Notes: a model not told the origin generated them from the letters alone. A stretch of 64,000 nucleotides of DNA from Tunturiibacter empetritectus (GCF_014201375.1 NZ_JACHDZ010000001.1:1157206-1221205), one strand, 5' to 3'; shown: positions 45,281 through 56,197, numbered from the stretch's first letter. A program made the numbers and translations.

Positions 45281-47035
45281 TTATTCATCTTCCGCCGTCT
45301 CCAGAAGCGGATCATTTGCCGGCCGCCGCACCATCTCATGGAGCGCCGCTCCGGGAGCGATCATCGGATAAACCCCATCCTCTTTTTCAACCTGAAAGTT
45401 GATCAGAAATGCCTTACCACTGGTGCGCGCCTTCGTAACCGTAGGGGTCACATGCTTTCGTTCGCTAACATGCGCCCCATCAATACCATGCGCGCCAGCC
45501 AGCTTTACAAAGTCGGGAGACAGGATCGGCGAAGCTGCGTAGTTCTTCTCATAAAACGCCTCCTGCCACTGCCGAACCATACCCAAAAATCCATTGTTAA
45601 TCACGGCGATATTGATCGCCAAGCCCTCTTGCACAATGGTCGAAAGCTCAGCCGCAGTCATCTGAAATCCACCATCACCCGCGATGACCCACACATCCTT
45701 GTCAGGACAAGCGACCTTCGCCCCAATCGCCGCAGGAAGCGCAAATCCCATGGTGCCAAGGCCTCCGCTGGTGATCAGCGAACGAGGCGCATCGTGCTTG
45801 TAGTACTGCGCCTCCCACATCTGGTGCTGCCCGACATCTGTAACGATGATGGTTCGATCGGCTCGGCCTGCTGCCTGTGCTTCACGCCAGATGTCGTTGA
45901 TGACATGGGCCGCATAAAGATGGCCATTGTCGGGCAGATTGATGATGTCGCGGACGGCAGCATCGCCCTTCATCGCATTAACCTCGCCGATCCAGCTTGT
46001 ATCCGTCTTCTTCGGCAGCAGCGGAAGCAGCAGTTCAAGAGTCTCGCGAAGATCGCCTATGAGCGCCACGTCAGCTTTCACATTCTTGTTGATCTCCGAC
46101 GGGTCGATCTCGATATGAATCTTCTTCGCATTCGGCGCATAGTGCGCGAGGTTGCCAGTGACGCGATCATCGAAGCGCATGCCGAAGGCGAGCAGCAGAT
46201 CGGCCTGCTGAATGGCGTTGTTGACCCAGGATTCGCCGTGCATTCCCATCATGCCGAGCGAGAGCGGGTGATACGTCGGGAAGGCTCCGAGGCCGAGCAG
46301 CGTACATGCAACGGGGATCTGTTGACGCTCTGCAAAAGCGAGAACTTGCGACTCCGCGCCGGAGTGGGTGATGCCGTGACCGGCGAGGATGACTGGCCGT
46401 TTCGCCTGCTGGATTAGCTCGATGGCCTGCTGGATGGAAGAAGACTCCGCCTGCAGCATGGGGTGTGGGCGATAGATGGCGGGCGCAGCGGATTCAAAGT
46501 TGAAGGCGGCGGTGTTCTGCTGCGCATCTTTCGTGATGTCGACCAGCACAGGACCGGGGCGGCCATTGGTCGCAACCTGAAAGGCCTCGCGCAGGGTTGG
46601 TGCGATGTCTTCGGCGCGCGTGACGAGGTAGTTGTGCTTGGTGATCGGTAAAGTGATGCCGGTGATGTCCACTTCCTGGAACGCGTCGGAGCCGAGAACC
46701 TTGCTGCCTACCTGCCCGGTGATGCAGACGATCGGGATGGAATCGAGCATGGCTGTTGCTATGCCGGTGACGAGATTTGTAGCGCCGGGACCGCTGGTCG
46801 CGATGCAGACGCCAACCTTGCCCGATGCGCGCGCGTATCCATCAGCCATGTGCGAAGCGCCCTGCTCGTGGCGCACGAGGATGTGATGGATGGGGAACTT
46901 GCGCAGCGCATCGTAAGCGGGGAGGATGGCTCCGCCAGGGTAGCCGAATACCTTGTCCACGCCTTCGCCGACGAGCGTGGCCCAGATGATTTCAGCTCCG
47001 GTGAGTTGGGGATGTTGATTTTTCTTCTCTGCCAT
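45281..47035 (-). CDS. ilvB: Acetolactate synthase, catalytic (large) subunit
   Basis: 584 residues from ATG 47035, 5 bases after the preceding stop. It is a TPP enzyme that condenses two pyruvates (or pyruvate and 2-ketobutyrate), the first common step of valine, leucine and isoleucine synthesis. The TPP-activating region is VFGYPGGAILPAYDAL with RHEQGASHMADGYAR; the SGPGATNLVTG motif follows. The FAD-type middle domain contains GMRFDDRVTGN, and the C-terminal TPP-binding motif is GDGGFQMTAAEL up to INNGFLGMVRQWQ. It is separated from ilvN by two foreign-looking genes. Confidence 0.97.
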   Translation of the reverse strand: MAEKKNQHPQLTGAEIIWATLVGEGVDKVFGYPGGAILPAYDALRKFPIHHILVRHEQGASHMADGYARASGKVGVCIATSGPGATNLVTGIATAMLDSIPIVCITGQVGSKVLGSDAFQEVDITGITLPITKHNYLVTRAEDIAPTLREAFQVATNGRPGPVLVDITKDAQQNTAAFNFESAAPAIYRPHPMLQAESSSIQQAIELIQQAKRPVILAGHGITHSGAESQVLAFAERQQIPVACTLLGLGAFPTYHPLSLGMMGMHGESWVNNAIQQADLLLAFGMRFDDRVTGNLAHYAPNAKKIHIEIDPSEINKNVKADVALIGDLRETLELLLPLLPKKTDTSWIGEVNAMKGDAAVRDIINLPDNGHLYAAHVINDIWREAQAAGRADRTIIVTDVGQHQMWEAQYYKHDAPRSLITSGGLGTMGFALPAAIGAKVACPDKDVWVIAGDGGFQMTAAELSTIVQEGLAINIAVINNGFLGMVRQWQEAFYEKNYAASPILSPDFVKLAGAHGIDGAHVSERKHVTPTVTKARTSGKAFLINFQVEKEDGVYPMIAPGAALHEMVRRPANDPLLETAEDE

Positions 47036-47040
47036 GGTCG

Positions 47041-47424
47041 TTACCGTCCTAGGTGGTTGTAAGCAACAGTCGTACCGTTGCGGAGAATGACATAGGCCAT
47101 AAAGCTCACAAAACCTATCGCGATTGTTCCGATCAAGCGAATTGCGATAAGCGCTTGACCTTCTGAGTTCCATGGCAGAAGCCTCTGGAGGCTATTTGGC
47201 GGATACCAGAGATCAATTACAGTTTGGCGCGATGCAAATAGCGCGAACAGCCCTGCATACATAAATCCGATCCAGGTGAGAGTGGCAGCAATCGCCAGAA
47301 ATACTCTCTGATGCCATAGCAGAACTGGGATGAACGATATGAATCCAACGACGAACAAGGCGTGCAAAATTCGAACGCTAAGCGGTCGTCCTTTCCAGTC
47401 TAAGAGTGGGAATTCAATTCGCAT
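47041..47424 (-). CDS. Small multi-pass membrane protein between ilvD and ilvB
   Basis: 127 residues from ATG 47424, with AAGGAGA six bases upstream. The frame extends to 47448, but that ATG has its ribosome-binding site too close. Three to four hydrophobic segments are seen: ILHALFVVGFISFIPVLLW, VFLAIAATLTWIGFMYAGLF and LIAIRLIGTIAIGFVSFMAY. The N-terminus is MRIEFPLLDWKGRPLSV. No family is recognised. The gene ends five bases before ilvB. GC is lower than in the enzymes. Confidence 0.65.
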   Translation of the reverse strand: MRIEFPLLDWKGRPLSVRILHALFVVGFISFIPVLLWHQRVFLAIAATLTWIGFMYAGLFALFASRQTVIDLWYPPNSLQRLLPWNSEGQALIAIRLIGTIAIGFVSFMAYVILRNGTTVAYNHLGR

Positions 47425-47455
47425 CAATCTCTCCTTCTCTGCGTGCATCCTCCTG

Positions 47456-49162
47456 CTACGTGGTCACTGCTCCTTCACTCGCGCTGCTTACTGAGTTGGC
47501 GTACTTGGCGAAGACGCCGCGTTTGAAGCGGGGTTCGGGGGCCTTCCATGCGGCGATGCGTTTGGCGATTTCGGCTTCGGGGACGTTGAGGGTTAGTTTG
47601 CGGTTGGGGATGTCGAAGGTGATGGTGTCGCCTTCGTGGACGGCGGCGATGGGGCCTCCGAGCTGGGCTTCGGGGGCGACGTGGCCGACCATCAACCCAC
47701 GCGTAGCACCGGAGAAACGCCCGTCGGTGAGGAGAGCTACGGTCTCGCTGAGCTCCGGGATGCCCTTGATGGCGGCGGTGACGGCGAGCATCTCGCGCAT
47801 GCCGGGACCTCCGCGCGGACCTTCGTAACGGATGACGCAGACGTCGTTGGGGTTGATCTTGCCCGCTTCCACTGCGGCGTGGCACTCGTCTTCCGACTCA
47901 AAGACACGCGCGACGCCTTGATGAAAGAGGCGCTCGTGGCCAGCGACTTTGACGACACAACCCTCGGGCGCGAGATTGCCCTTGAGGATGACGAGGCCGC
48001 CGGTGGCTTTGAGCGGGTGCTCGGTGGGATAGATGACCTTCTGGTTCGGCGTTTCGACCGCGTGCTGTGCTTCTTCGGCGAGAGTCTTGCCGGTGACGGT
48101 GATCTGCGTGCCGTCGATGAGCCCAGCGTCGAGTAGGCGCTTGGCGAGGAGACGGCTGCCGCCTGCATCTTGATAGTCGGTGGCCGCGTACTTGCCGCCG
48201 GGGGAGAGATCGCAGATGTGCGGCGTGCGATCACTGATGGCGTTGAAGTCGTCGATGGTGAAGGGGATGTTGAACTCGCGTGCGATGGCGAGCAGATGGA
48301 GGACGGCGTTGGTGCTGCCACCAGAGGCACAGGCGGAGACGTAGGCGTTCTCGATGGCTTTGCGCGTGACGATCTTCGACGGGCGAAGGTCGTTCTTTGC
48401 GAGCTCCATGACGAGACGTCCGGCTTCACGGCTGGCTGCGGCTTTGTCGGGCGACATGGCGGGGACGCCTGTGATCTGGATGGGTGAGATGCCGAGGAAC
48501 TCGCCGGCCATGGCCATGGTGTTGGCGGTGAACTGTCCGCCGCAGGCTCCGGGGCCGGGACAGGCGGCGGCTTCGAGGGCTTCGAGTTCGTCATCGGTGA
48601 TCTTGCCGGCGGCGTGCGAGCCCATGCCTTCGAAGACCTGGAGGATGGTGATCTCCTTGGTGGTGCCGTCGGGCTGGGGGAGCTTGCCGGGGGCGATGGA
48701 GCCGCCGTAGAGCATGAGGCCGGGGATGTCGAGGCGGGCGAGAGCCATGATGGCGGCGGGCATGTTCTTGTCGCAGCCGGCGATGCAGACGAGGCCGTCG
48801 AAGGAGTTGGCGCGGGTAACGAGTTCGATGGAGTCGGCGATGACCTCGCGGGAGACGAGCGAGGCCTTCATACCCTGGGTGCCCATGGTGATGCCGTCGT
48901 GAACGGTGATGGTGTTGAACTCCATGGGAGTGCCGCCAGCGTCGCGGATGCCTTGCTTGACGGCAGCGGCGACGTCGCGGAGATGGAAGTTGCAGGGGCC
49001 AACCTCGGTCCAGGTGTTGGCGATGCCGATGATGGGCTTGTGCAGGTCTTCTTTGGTGAAGCCTACGCTGCGTAGATAAGAGCGAGCGGCGGCGCGGGAT
49101 GGGCCTTCGGTGAGGACTTTCGAATATCTCTTTGCAGAATTGAGTTCGTTGCTCAAAGTCAT
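47456..49162 (-). CDS. ilvD: Dihydroxy-acid dehydratase
   Basis: 568 residues. It dehydrates dihydroxyacids to the 2-keto acids of valine/leucine and isoleucine and needs an iron-sulphur cluster. Cluster cysteines lie in GPCNFHLRDVA, CIAGCDKNMPAA and CPGPGACGGQFTANTM. The C-terminal signature GLMVGHVAPEAQLGGPIA matches the family. GAAAGG precedes the ATG. Its product 2-ketoisovalerate feeds leuA in the same cluster and also pantoate synthesis (panE at 13.2 kb). Confidence 0.97.
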   Translation of the reverse strand: MTLSNELNSAKRYSKVLTEGPSRAAARSYLRSVGFTKEDLHKPIIGIANTWTEVGPCNFHLRDVAAAVKQGIRDAGGTPMEFNTITVHDGITMGTQGMKASLVSREVIADSIELVTRANSFDGLVCIAGCDKNMPAAIMALARLDIPGLMLYGGSIAPGKLPQPDGTTKEITILQVFEGMGSHAAGKITDDELEALEAAACPGPGACGGQFTANTMAMAGEFLGISPIQITGVPAMSPDKAAASREAGRLVMELAKNDLRPSKIVTRKAIENAYVSACASGGSTNAVLHLLAIAREFNIPFTIDDFNAISDRTPHICDLSPGGKYAATDYQDAGGSRLLAKRLLDAGLIDGTQITVTGKTLAEEAQHAVETPNQKVIYPTEHPLKATGGLVILKGNLAPEGCVVKVAGHERLFHQGVARVFESEDECHAAVEAGKINPNDVCVIRYEGPRGGPGMREMLAVTAAIKGIPELSETVALLTDGRFSGATRGLMVGHVAPEAQLGGPIAAVHEGDTITFDIPNRKLTLNVPEAEIAKRIAAWKAPEPRFKRGVFAKYANSVSSASEGAVTT

Positions 49163-49206
49163 AGCCTTTCAGGTAGAGCGCGTCAGCGAGTTAGCGAGAT
49201 ACGTGT

Positions 49207-49841
49207 TTAAACTGCGATTGCGCGAGGTTTGAGCCAGAATTCGGTGTCGTGTTTCGTTTCGAACGTGTCGAGCGCAGATTCGTGGCGTAGGGTGAGGCCT
49301 ATGTCGTCGAGGCCGTTCAGGAGACAGTATTTGCGGAAGGGGTCGATGTCGAAGTGTGCGCTGAAGCCTTCGTCGTCGGTGACGGTCTGGGCTTCGAGGT
49401 TGATGGTGATTTTGTGGGCGGGGCTTTTTTCTGAACGTTGCATCAATGTTTGCACGTCGGCTTCGGGGAGGCGGACGAGTACCATGCCGTTCTTTCCGGC
49501 GTTGGAGAAGAAGATGTCGGCGAAGCTGGGAGCGATGACGGCGAGGAAGCCGAAGTCGGTGAGAGCCCAGGCGGCGTGCTCGCGGGAGCTGCCGCAGCCG
49601 AAGTTTTTCCCGGCGATGAGGATCTTCGCGCCCTTGTGATGGTGTTTGTTGAGGACGAAGGTCTGGTCGGGCTGGCCAGCGTCGGGGCCGTCCTGGATGC
49701 GGCGCCAGTCGTAGAAGAGGAAGTCGCCGTAGCCGGTGCGTTCGATGCGCTTGAGGAACTGCTTGGGAATGATCTGGTCGGTGTCGACGTTGGGGCGATC
49801 GAGAGGGGCAGCGTGGCTGGTGAGAATGTTGATGGGGTGCA

Positions 49842-49842
<1 letters not shown>
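49207..49842 (-). CDS. leuD: 3-isopropylmalate dehydratase, small subunit
   Basis: 211 residues. With LeuC it isomerises 2- to 3-isopropylmalate. The swivel-domain signatures are DRPNVDTDQIIPKQFLK, FGCGSSREHAAWAL and FADIFFSNAGKNGMV. The ATG shares one base with the leuC stop (TAATG), giving tight coupling. The bacterial-type length is slightly above 200, as usual. A further open frame extends upstream to 50049 but lies inside leuC. Confidence 0.96.
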
Positions 49843-51319
<1,477 letters not shown>

Positions 51320-51323
<4 letters not shown>

Positions 51324-52048
51324 GGCTGTGCTTTCTGGTCGTCCTGGGACTTGGTGAGATCCTGAGGCTTGGTGAACGTGTTGGCTCCGATGGTTGCCGC
51401 CTGAATCTGATGAGGCGTACCGTCGGGGTCGACGAGAATGGCGCGAGTAATCTGTTGAATGACGGTGCTGCCGGAGGGCGGTTGTGCGGTCCAGCGGGCG
51501 ACGCTGTGAGTTAGCGCAGGGGGGATGTGGTCGGGGTCGATGGGATGATTGGCGAAGATCCAGAGGGTGTATTCGGCGCCGGGTTCGCTGGGGGTTCTGC
51601 TGTCCTTTATCCAGTCGATGGCGGCGAAGGCGATGAGAGGATGGGGAAGTCCCATGTCGACCCAGAGGAGGCCGCGCGCGGGGCTAAAGCGGAAGACACA
51701 GCCGGTGATCGAGAGATAGCGGTTGTCGTCGGCGAGAACCTTGTCGGGAACTGATAGGAAGTCGAGTGCGGTCTCGTCGAGTGGTTTGTAGCCGGTCTTG
51801 GGACTGCCCCAGAAGGTTTGTGGAGCGGTGAGATATTGGGCCAGAAATGGACGGAAGCGGTTATCGAGGACCAACTGGGTTTCGCGGTCGTCGGCTGGCG
51901 GGGGGCCGTATTGCCATAGCCACTCGACGTTTTCTTTTGGCTGCTTCTTGTCTCGCTTGATTTGCGGTGAAGAGATCTGCGCGTGCGCGGCCGGAGCTGC
52001 GAAGAGCAGCAGAGTGGCGGCGAGTTGGATGGCATGGCGCATCTTCAT
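51320..52048 (-). CDS. Secreted protein between leuB and leuC
   Basis: 242 residues from ATG 52048 (or ATG 52042). A clear signal peptide ([20 protein letters not shown] then AHAQ) is followed by [13 protein letters not shown], a segment with [39 protein letters not shown] and a C-terminus ending [10 protein letters not shown]. No family is recognised. It overlaps leuC by four bases, so it is part of the leu operon although its product leaves the cytoplasm. Confidence 0.7.
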
Positions 52049-52053
52049 TTTGA

Positions 52054-52236
52054 CTAGCGACCGCGTTTGGGTTGGTTGAAGTGCCTTTGACTGAGCCACA
52101 GCAGACCGTTGACCAGAGAAAACATGATGATCGCCGTGATGAGGAGCGCCATCGGCGGCGCTCCCCGCAGCCAGCGATAGACCAACGCTGCGGTGATTGC
52201 GAGGTTTGCCAGGGCCGTCTTGAATCTCGAACTCAT
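52054..52236 (-). CDS. Small two-helix membrane protein after leuB
   Basis: 60 residues: MSSRFKTALANLAITAALVY, then RWLRGAPPMALLITAIIMFS and a C-terminal LSQRHFNQPKRGR. There are two hydrophobic segments with a short positively charged loop. It begins five bases after the leuB stop and ends five bases before the secreted-protein gene. Function is unknown. Confidence 0.6.
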   Translation of the reverse strand: MSSRFKTALANLAITAALVYRWLRGAPPMALLITAIIMFSLVNGLLWLSQRHFNQPKRGR

Positions 52237-52241
52237 GTCGT

Positions 52242-53351
52242 TTAGACGGCGTGCATGGCCTGGCGGCGGTCAATGGACTCGGCCAGTGCCTGGTGTACGA
52301 GCTTGCCCATCTCCTGTGTGCTGACGGGGGTTTGGCCGGGTTGCTGCCCGCGTGCGATGTCGGCGGTGCGGTAGCCGGCGTTGAGAACTTTGTTGACCGC
52401 TGCTTCGACGGCCTTGGCATCCTGCTCGAGATTGGCGGAGTGACGGAGGACCATCGCAGCGGTTAAGATCGCGCCGAGCGGATTGGCTTTGCCGGTACCG
52501 GCGATGTCGGGTGCGCTGCCGTGAACGGGCTCGTAGAGATTGACAGCGCCTCCGATGGTGGCTGACGGCAGCATGCCGAGGGAACCGGTGATGACTCCGG
52601 CTTCGTCGGACAAGATGTCGCCGAAGAGATTTTCGGTGAGGACGACGTCGAAGTTTCGGGGGATGTTCATGATGTGCATCGCCATCGAGTCGACGAGCTG
52701 GTGCTCCAGCGTCACGGAGGGATAGTCTTTTGCGACTTCGGTGACGGTGGCTCGCCAAAGCTGTGATACCTCGAGGACGTTGGCCTTGTCGACGGAGGTG
52801 ACCTTCTGGCGGCGGTTGCTGGCGAGCTCGAAGGCTACTCGGGCTACACGAACGATTTCGTCGCGTGTGTAACGCATTGTGTTGATGGCCTCGTTGCTCT
52901 CGCGGTCCCACCAGCGTGGGGCGCCGAAGTAGAGTCCGCCGAGGAGTTCGCGCACGAAGAGGATGTCGACGTCTTTGGTGACTTCGGGGCGCAGCGGAGA
53001 GCTCTCGCTGAGCGCGGTGTAGGCGATGGATGGACGCAGATTTGCGAAGCCGCCGAGAGCCTGGCGGATCTGTAGAAGGCCGGCTTCGGGGCGCTTGTCT
53101 GGAGGGAGCGCGTTGAACTTGTTGTCGCCAACGGCTCCGAGGAGGACGGCATCGCACTCCAGCGCGGCGTCGAGCGTGGCGGTTGGTAGCGGCGAACCCG
53201 TTTTGGTGATCGCTGTGCCACCGATGAGGCCTTCGACGAAGGTGAATTCGTGGCCACCCAGCTCGGCCACAGCGCGAAGAATATTCGTGGCCTGATGGGT
53301 GACTTCGGGGCCGATGCCGTCGCCGGCGAGAACCGCAATTTTGAGGCGCAT
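52242..53351 (-). CDS. leuB: 3-isopropylmalate dehydrogenase
   Basis: 369 residues. It oxidises and decarboxylates 3-isopropylmalate to 2-ketoisocaproate with NAD+. Signatures are KIAVLAGDGIGPEV, AVLLGAVGDNKFN, LRPSIAYTAL, the active-site Tyr region NTMRYTRDEI and ENLFGDILSDEAGVITGSLGMLPSA. AAAGGA lies upstream of the ATG. It is 24 bases downstream of the leuA stop. Confidence 0.97.
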   Translation of the reverse strand: MRLKIAVLAGDGIGPEVTHQATNILRAVAELGGHEFTFVEGLIGGTAITKTGSPLPTATLDAALECDAVLLGAVGDNKFNALPPDKRPEAGLLQIRQALGGFANLRPSIAYTALSESSPLRPEVTKDVDILFVRELLGGLYFGAPRWWDRESNEAINTMRYTRDEIVRVARVAFELASNRRQKVTSVDKANVLEVSQLWRATVTEVAKDYPSVTLEHQLVDSMAMHIMNIPRNFDVVLTENLFGDILSDEAGVITGSLGMLPSATIGGAVNLYEPVHGSAPDIAGTGKANPLGAILTAAMVLRHSANLEQDAKAVEAAVNKVLNAGYRTADIARGQQPGQTPVSTQEMGKLVHQALAESIDRRQAMHAV

Positions 53352-53375
53352 GACGCAGTTTCCTTTGGTGTAGAT

Positions 53376-54569
53376 CTAGTGCGTGGGAACGATGGACTTG
53401 TCCGGTTGCAGAAGGCCGAGCAGATCCTGGTCGTAGATGGATTTTTTGCGATCGGCGAGTTCTGTGAAGCGATGGTAGACGTCGTCAAGCTGGGCGCGGG
53501 TGAGCTTGTGTCCGAGTTCGGTGAGGCGCTGTTCGAGGAGACGCCGCCCACTGTGCTTGCCGAGCACCATATTCGTCGCGGGAACACCGACCGACTCGGG
53601 CGTCATGATCTCGTAAGTGAGCGGGTTGGCCATCATGCCGTGCTGGTGAATGCCGGACTCGTGCGCGAAGGCGTTTGCGCCTACGACAGCCTTGTTGGGT
53701 GAGCAGCCGAAGCTGATGAATTCGGCGAGCATCTGGCTGGTGGGGAAGAGCTGATTGAGTTTGATGTTGTTGGTGTAGGGGAGCTTGTCGCGTCGAACCA
53801 TGAGGGCTGCTGCGATCTCTTCGAGTGCGGCGTTGCCGGCGCGCTCACCGACGCCGTTGATGGTGCACTCGGCCTGGCGGGCTCCAGCCTGAATGCCCGC
53901 GAGGGTGTTGGCGACGGCCATGCCCAGGTCGTTGTGACAGTGGGTGGAGAGAATGACGTTGTCTTTGCCATCAGGACCAACGATGCCGGGCACCTTTGCG
54001 AAGAGCATTCGGAAGGTGGCGGCGTACTCGTCGGGCGTGGTGTAGCCGACGGTGTCGGGGATGTTGATGGTGGTGGCTCCGGCCTGAACGGCCACGGTCA
54101 CGATCTCGACGAGAAAGTCCGGGTCGGTGCGGGTGGCATCCTCGGCGGAGAATTCGACGTCGTCGGCGAAGGTGCGGGCGAGACGGACGGACTCCGCGGC
54201 TTGATGGAGTGCCTCGGAGCGAGTGATCTTCAGTTTGGCTTCGAGGTGAAGGTCGGAGGAGGCCAGGAAGGTGTGGATGCGAGCCTTGTCGGCGGGCTCG
54301 ATGGAACGGGCGGCGGCTTCGATGTCTTCGCGTTTGCAGCGGGCGAGGGAGGCGATGCGCGGGCCACGAACTTCGCGGGCGATCATGCGGATGGAGTCGG
54401 AGTCGCCCTGGCTGGCGATGGCGAAACCAGCCTCGAGGACGTCAACGCCGAGGTTTGCCAGCTGGTGGGCCATGCGCAGTTTTTCGTCGTGGTGCATGGT
54501 GCAGCCGGGGGACTGTTCACCGTCGCGGAGGGTGGTGTCGAAGAAGACGATTTGATTAGGCGAGGACAT
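53376..54569 (-). CDS. leuA: 2-isopropylmalate synthase without regulatory domain
   Basis: 397 residues from ATG 54569. It condenses 2-ketoisovalerate and acetyl-CoA, the committed step to leucine. The catalytic barrel has FFDTTLRDGEQSPGCTM, STHCHNDLGMAVANTLAGIQAGARQ and NGVGERAGNAALEEIAAAL, and a helical subdomain contains GANAFAHESGIHQHGM. Usual LeuA has about 510 residues with a C-terminal LeuA-dimer domain that binds leucine; this one ends right after the helical subdomain (SIVPTH). Leucine feedback is therefore probably lost or handled elsewhere. Context (leuBCD) argues against citramalate or homocitrate synthase. Confidence 0.9.
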   Translation of the reverse strand: MSSPNQIVFFDTTLRDGEQSPGCTMHHDEKLRMAHQLANLGVDVLEAGFAIASQGDSDSIRMIAREVRGPRIASLARCKREDIEAAARSIEPADKARIHTFLASSDLHLEAKLKITRSEALHQAAESVRLARTFADDVEFSAEDATRTDPDFLVEIVTVAVQAGATTINIPDTVGYTTPDEYAATFRMLFAKVPGIVGPDGKDNVILSTHCHNDLGMAVANTLAGIQAGARQAECTINGVGERAGNAALEEIAAALMVRRDKLPYTNNIKLNQLFPTSQMLAEFISFGCSPNKAVVGANAFAHESGIHQHGMMANPLTYEIMTPESVGVPATNMVLGKHSGRRLLEQRLTELGHKLTRAQLDDVYHRFTELADRKKSIYDQDLLGLLQPDKSIVPTH

Positions 54570-54597
54570 TAGATTTAGCACTCTCGATCTGGACGTT

Positions 54598-54618
54598 ATC
54601 ATAATGCATGCTTATGAT
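54598..54618. promoter_or_regulatory. LysR-type operator in the leuA/lysR divergent region
   Basis: An inverted repeat with 7-bp arms ATCATAA (54598-54604) and TTATGAT (54612-54618) around TGCATGC. It contains the T-N11-A pattern of LysR regulators. On the minus strand the TATGAT half (54603-54598) could also be the -10 of leuA. It lies in the 120-bp gap between leuA and the LysR gene. Confidence 0.6.
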
Positions 54619-54689
54619 GGTTTGCAGGTTTATCAGAAATTCTAATTGCGACATTCAAGCGGTAGATCTCGGCTGCACGGAGGTAAGGA

Positions 54690-55613
54690 TTGGACTTAGT
54701 CCAGATGGAGACGTTTCTGGCGGTGGCAGAAGAGCGTAGTTTCTCGCGAGCGGCAGCACGCCTCCATCGTACTCAGCCAGCGGTGAGTCAGGCAATCGCC
54801 AAACTGGAGGGGGAGTTGGGAGAGGTTCTGTTCGAGCGCTCTTCGCGAGATGGAACGCTGACCGATGCGGGGGAGGTTTTGCGGGAGTATGCCTCTAAGT
54901 TGCTGAATCTGCGGAATGAGGCGGCGGGGGCACTGACGGAGTTGCGGGAGCTTCACCGGGGCAGGCTGAACCTGGCGGCGAACGAGTACACCTGCCTTTA
55001 TCTGCTGCCGCTGCTTGATGAGTTTCGAAGGCAGAACTCCAGGATCAAACTGGCGGTGCAGCGAACGCTGGCCAGCAGGATCTCGGACGAGGTGCTGATG
55101 CACTCTGTGGAGTTGGGGGTGCTCTCCTTTCGCCCGGACGATACCCAGGTGAAGTCGATGGTCGTGTACCGGGATGAGTTGGCTTTTGTGGTGAATCCGC
55201 GACATCCCCTGGCTGGAGCAGGAAGGGTGTCGATCCGACAGCTAGGCGGACAAAATTTTATCGCGCATAACATTCCGTCGCCGCAGCGGCAGAAGGTTAT
55301 TCAGGCATTCAAACGGCATAAGACTCCGTTGCAGATGGGGGTAGAGCTGCCATCGTTGGAGGCGATCAAGCGATTTGTCGAGATGGGGAATGGCGTGGCT
55401 CTGGTGCCGGGGCTGACGGTACGGACCGAGCTCGAGAGCGGGGCGCTGGTGCGGGTTCAGGTGCCGGAGCTGCAGATTGAGCGCAAGCTGAGACTGGTTT
55501 ATCGCAGGCAGGCCACCCTGTCGCATGCGGCGCTGGCCTTTCTCAACGTGGTGGAGGCCTATGCGGCGGCGCATGGCGATCCCTACTGCTTTCAGGCCGA
55601 ACGGGGAGTGTAA
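54690..55613 (+). CDS. LysR family transcriptional regulator
   Basis: 307 residues from TTG 54690, with GGAGGT five bases upstream. The N-terminal winged helix reads MDLVQMETFLAVAEERSFSR, AAARLHRTQPAVSQAIAKLE. The effector domain covers about 90-300 and ends with a hydrophobic/aromatic tail (VVEAYAAAHGDPYCFQ). It is transcribed divergently from leuA across a perfect dyad, so it probably controls the BCAA cluster; the ligand would likely be a leucine precursor such as 2-isopropylmalate (family analogy only). Confidence 0.92.
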   Translation: MDLVQMETFLAVAEERSFSRAAARLHRTQPAVSQAIAKLEGELGEVLFERSSRDGTLTDAGEVLREYASKLLNLRNEAAGALTELRELHRGRLNLAANEYTCLYLLPLLDEFRRQNSRIKLAVQRTLASRISDEVLMHSVELGVLSFRPDDTQVKSMVVYRDELAFVVNPRHPLAGAGRVSIRQLGGQNFIAHNIPSPQRQKVIQAFKRHKTPLQMGVELPSLEAIKRFVEMGNGVALVPGLTVRTELESGALVRVQVPELQIERKLRLVYRRQATLSHAALAFLNVVEAYAAAHGDPYCFQAERGV

Positions 55614-55729
55614 ATGGGGCTGTGAATTTTGCGAGACACCGGAACCTTTGCACAAAAAGAGCGTCTGTACGAGTAGATTGACCACCGGAGAAGCTCTTCC
55701 GGCAAATGCAGTATGAGAGTGAGAATCCG

Positions 55730-56197
55730 ATGACGACACTATTTCGTAAACCAGTATTGCAAGTAGCTCTTCTGGCGCTATGCACCACGATGTTGAGCGC
55801 ACTTCCCACGATGGCACAGGACCCGGCTCCGCCGCCCGCGCAGGATCAGGCGGGCCCACCGAATGGCGGCCATCGGGGGGCAGGTCAACGGGAGGAGCAC
55901 CAGATCGAATTCCTGACGAAGAAGCTGAACCTGACTCCCGATCAGGTGACCCAGGTAAAGGCGATCGACGACGATTCGCGAACCCAGATGATGGCTTTGC
56001 GTCAGGACACTGCGACTCCTCAGGCTGACAAGCGAGCGAAGATGATCGACATCCATAAAGCCTCGCAGGCCAAGATACGCGCCGTGTTGACCGACGATCA
56101 AAAGACGAAGTATGACGCTCTGCAGGCTCAGATGAAGGAGCGTAGAGAGAGTCGCGAGGGTGGACAGGGAGCGACTCCTCCTCCTCCTCCTCAATAA
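55730..56197 (+). CDS. Spy/CpxP-like periplasmic LTXXQ protein
   Basis: 155 residues from ATG 55730 (an earlier in-frame ATG lies at 55706). The signal peptide runs from MTTLFRKPVLQVALLALCTT to LPTMAQ. A Pro/Gly/Gln-rich linker is followed by the motif LNLTPDQVTQVKAI (LTxxQ) and helical repeats MIDIHKASQAKIRAVLTDDQ and KTKYDALQAQM, which are the Spy/CpxP features. A proline tail ends the protein. The family binds misfolded envelope proteins or metals. A terminator follows. Confidence 0.8.
   Translation: MTTLFRKPVLQVALLALCTTMLSALPTMAQDPAPPPAQDQAGPPNGGHRGAGQREEHQIEFLTKKLNLTPDQVTQVKAIDDDSRTQMMALRQDTATPQADKRAKMIDIHKASQAKIRAVLTDDQKTKYDALQAQMKERRESREGGQGATPPPPPQ

Noticed and set aside
45023..46417. 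464-codon plus-strand frame opposite ilvB
   Set aside because: Runs through the repeat-rich gap and antisense to conserved ilvB motifs; no protein-like features.
53376..54569. Citramalate or homocitrate synthase instead of LeuA
   Set aside because: Short length would allow it, but the gene leads a leuABCD cluster; kept only as an alternative to be tested.
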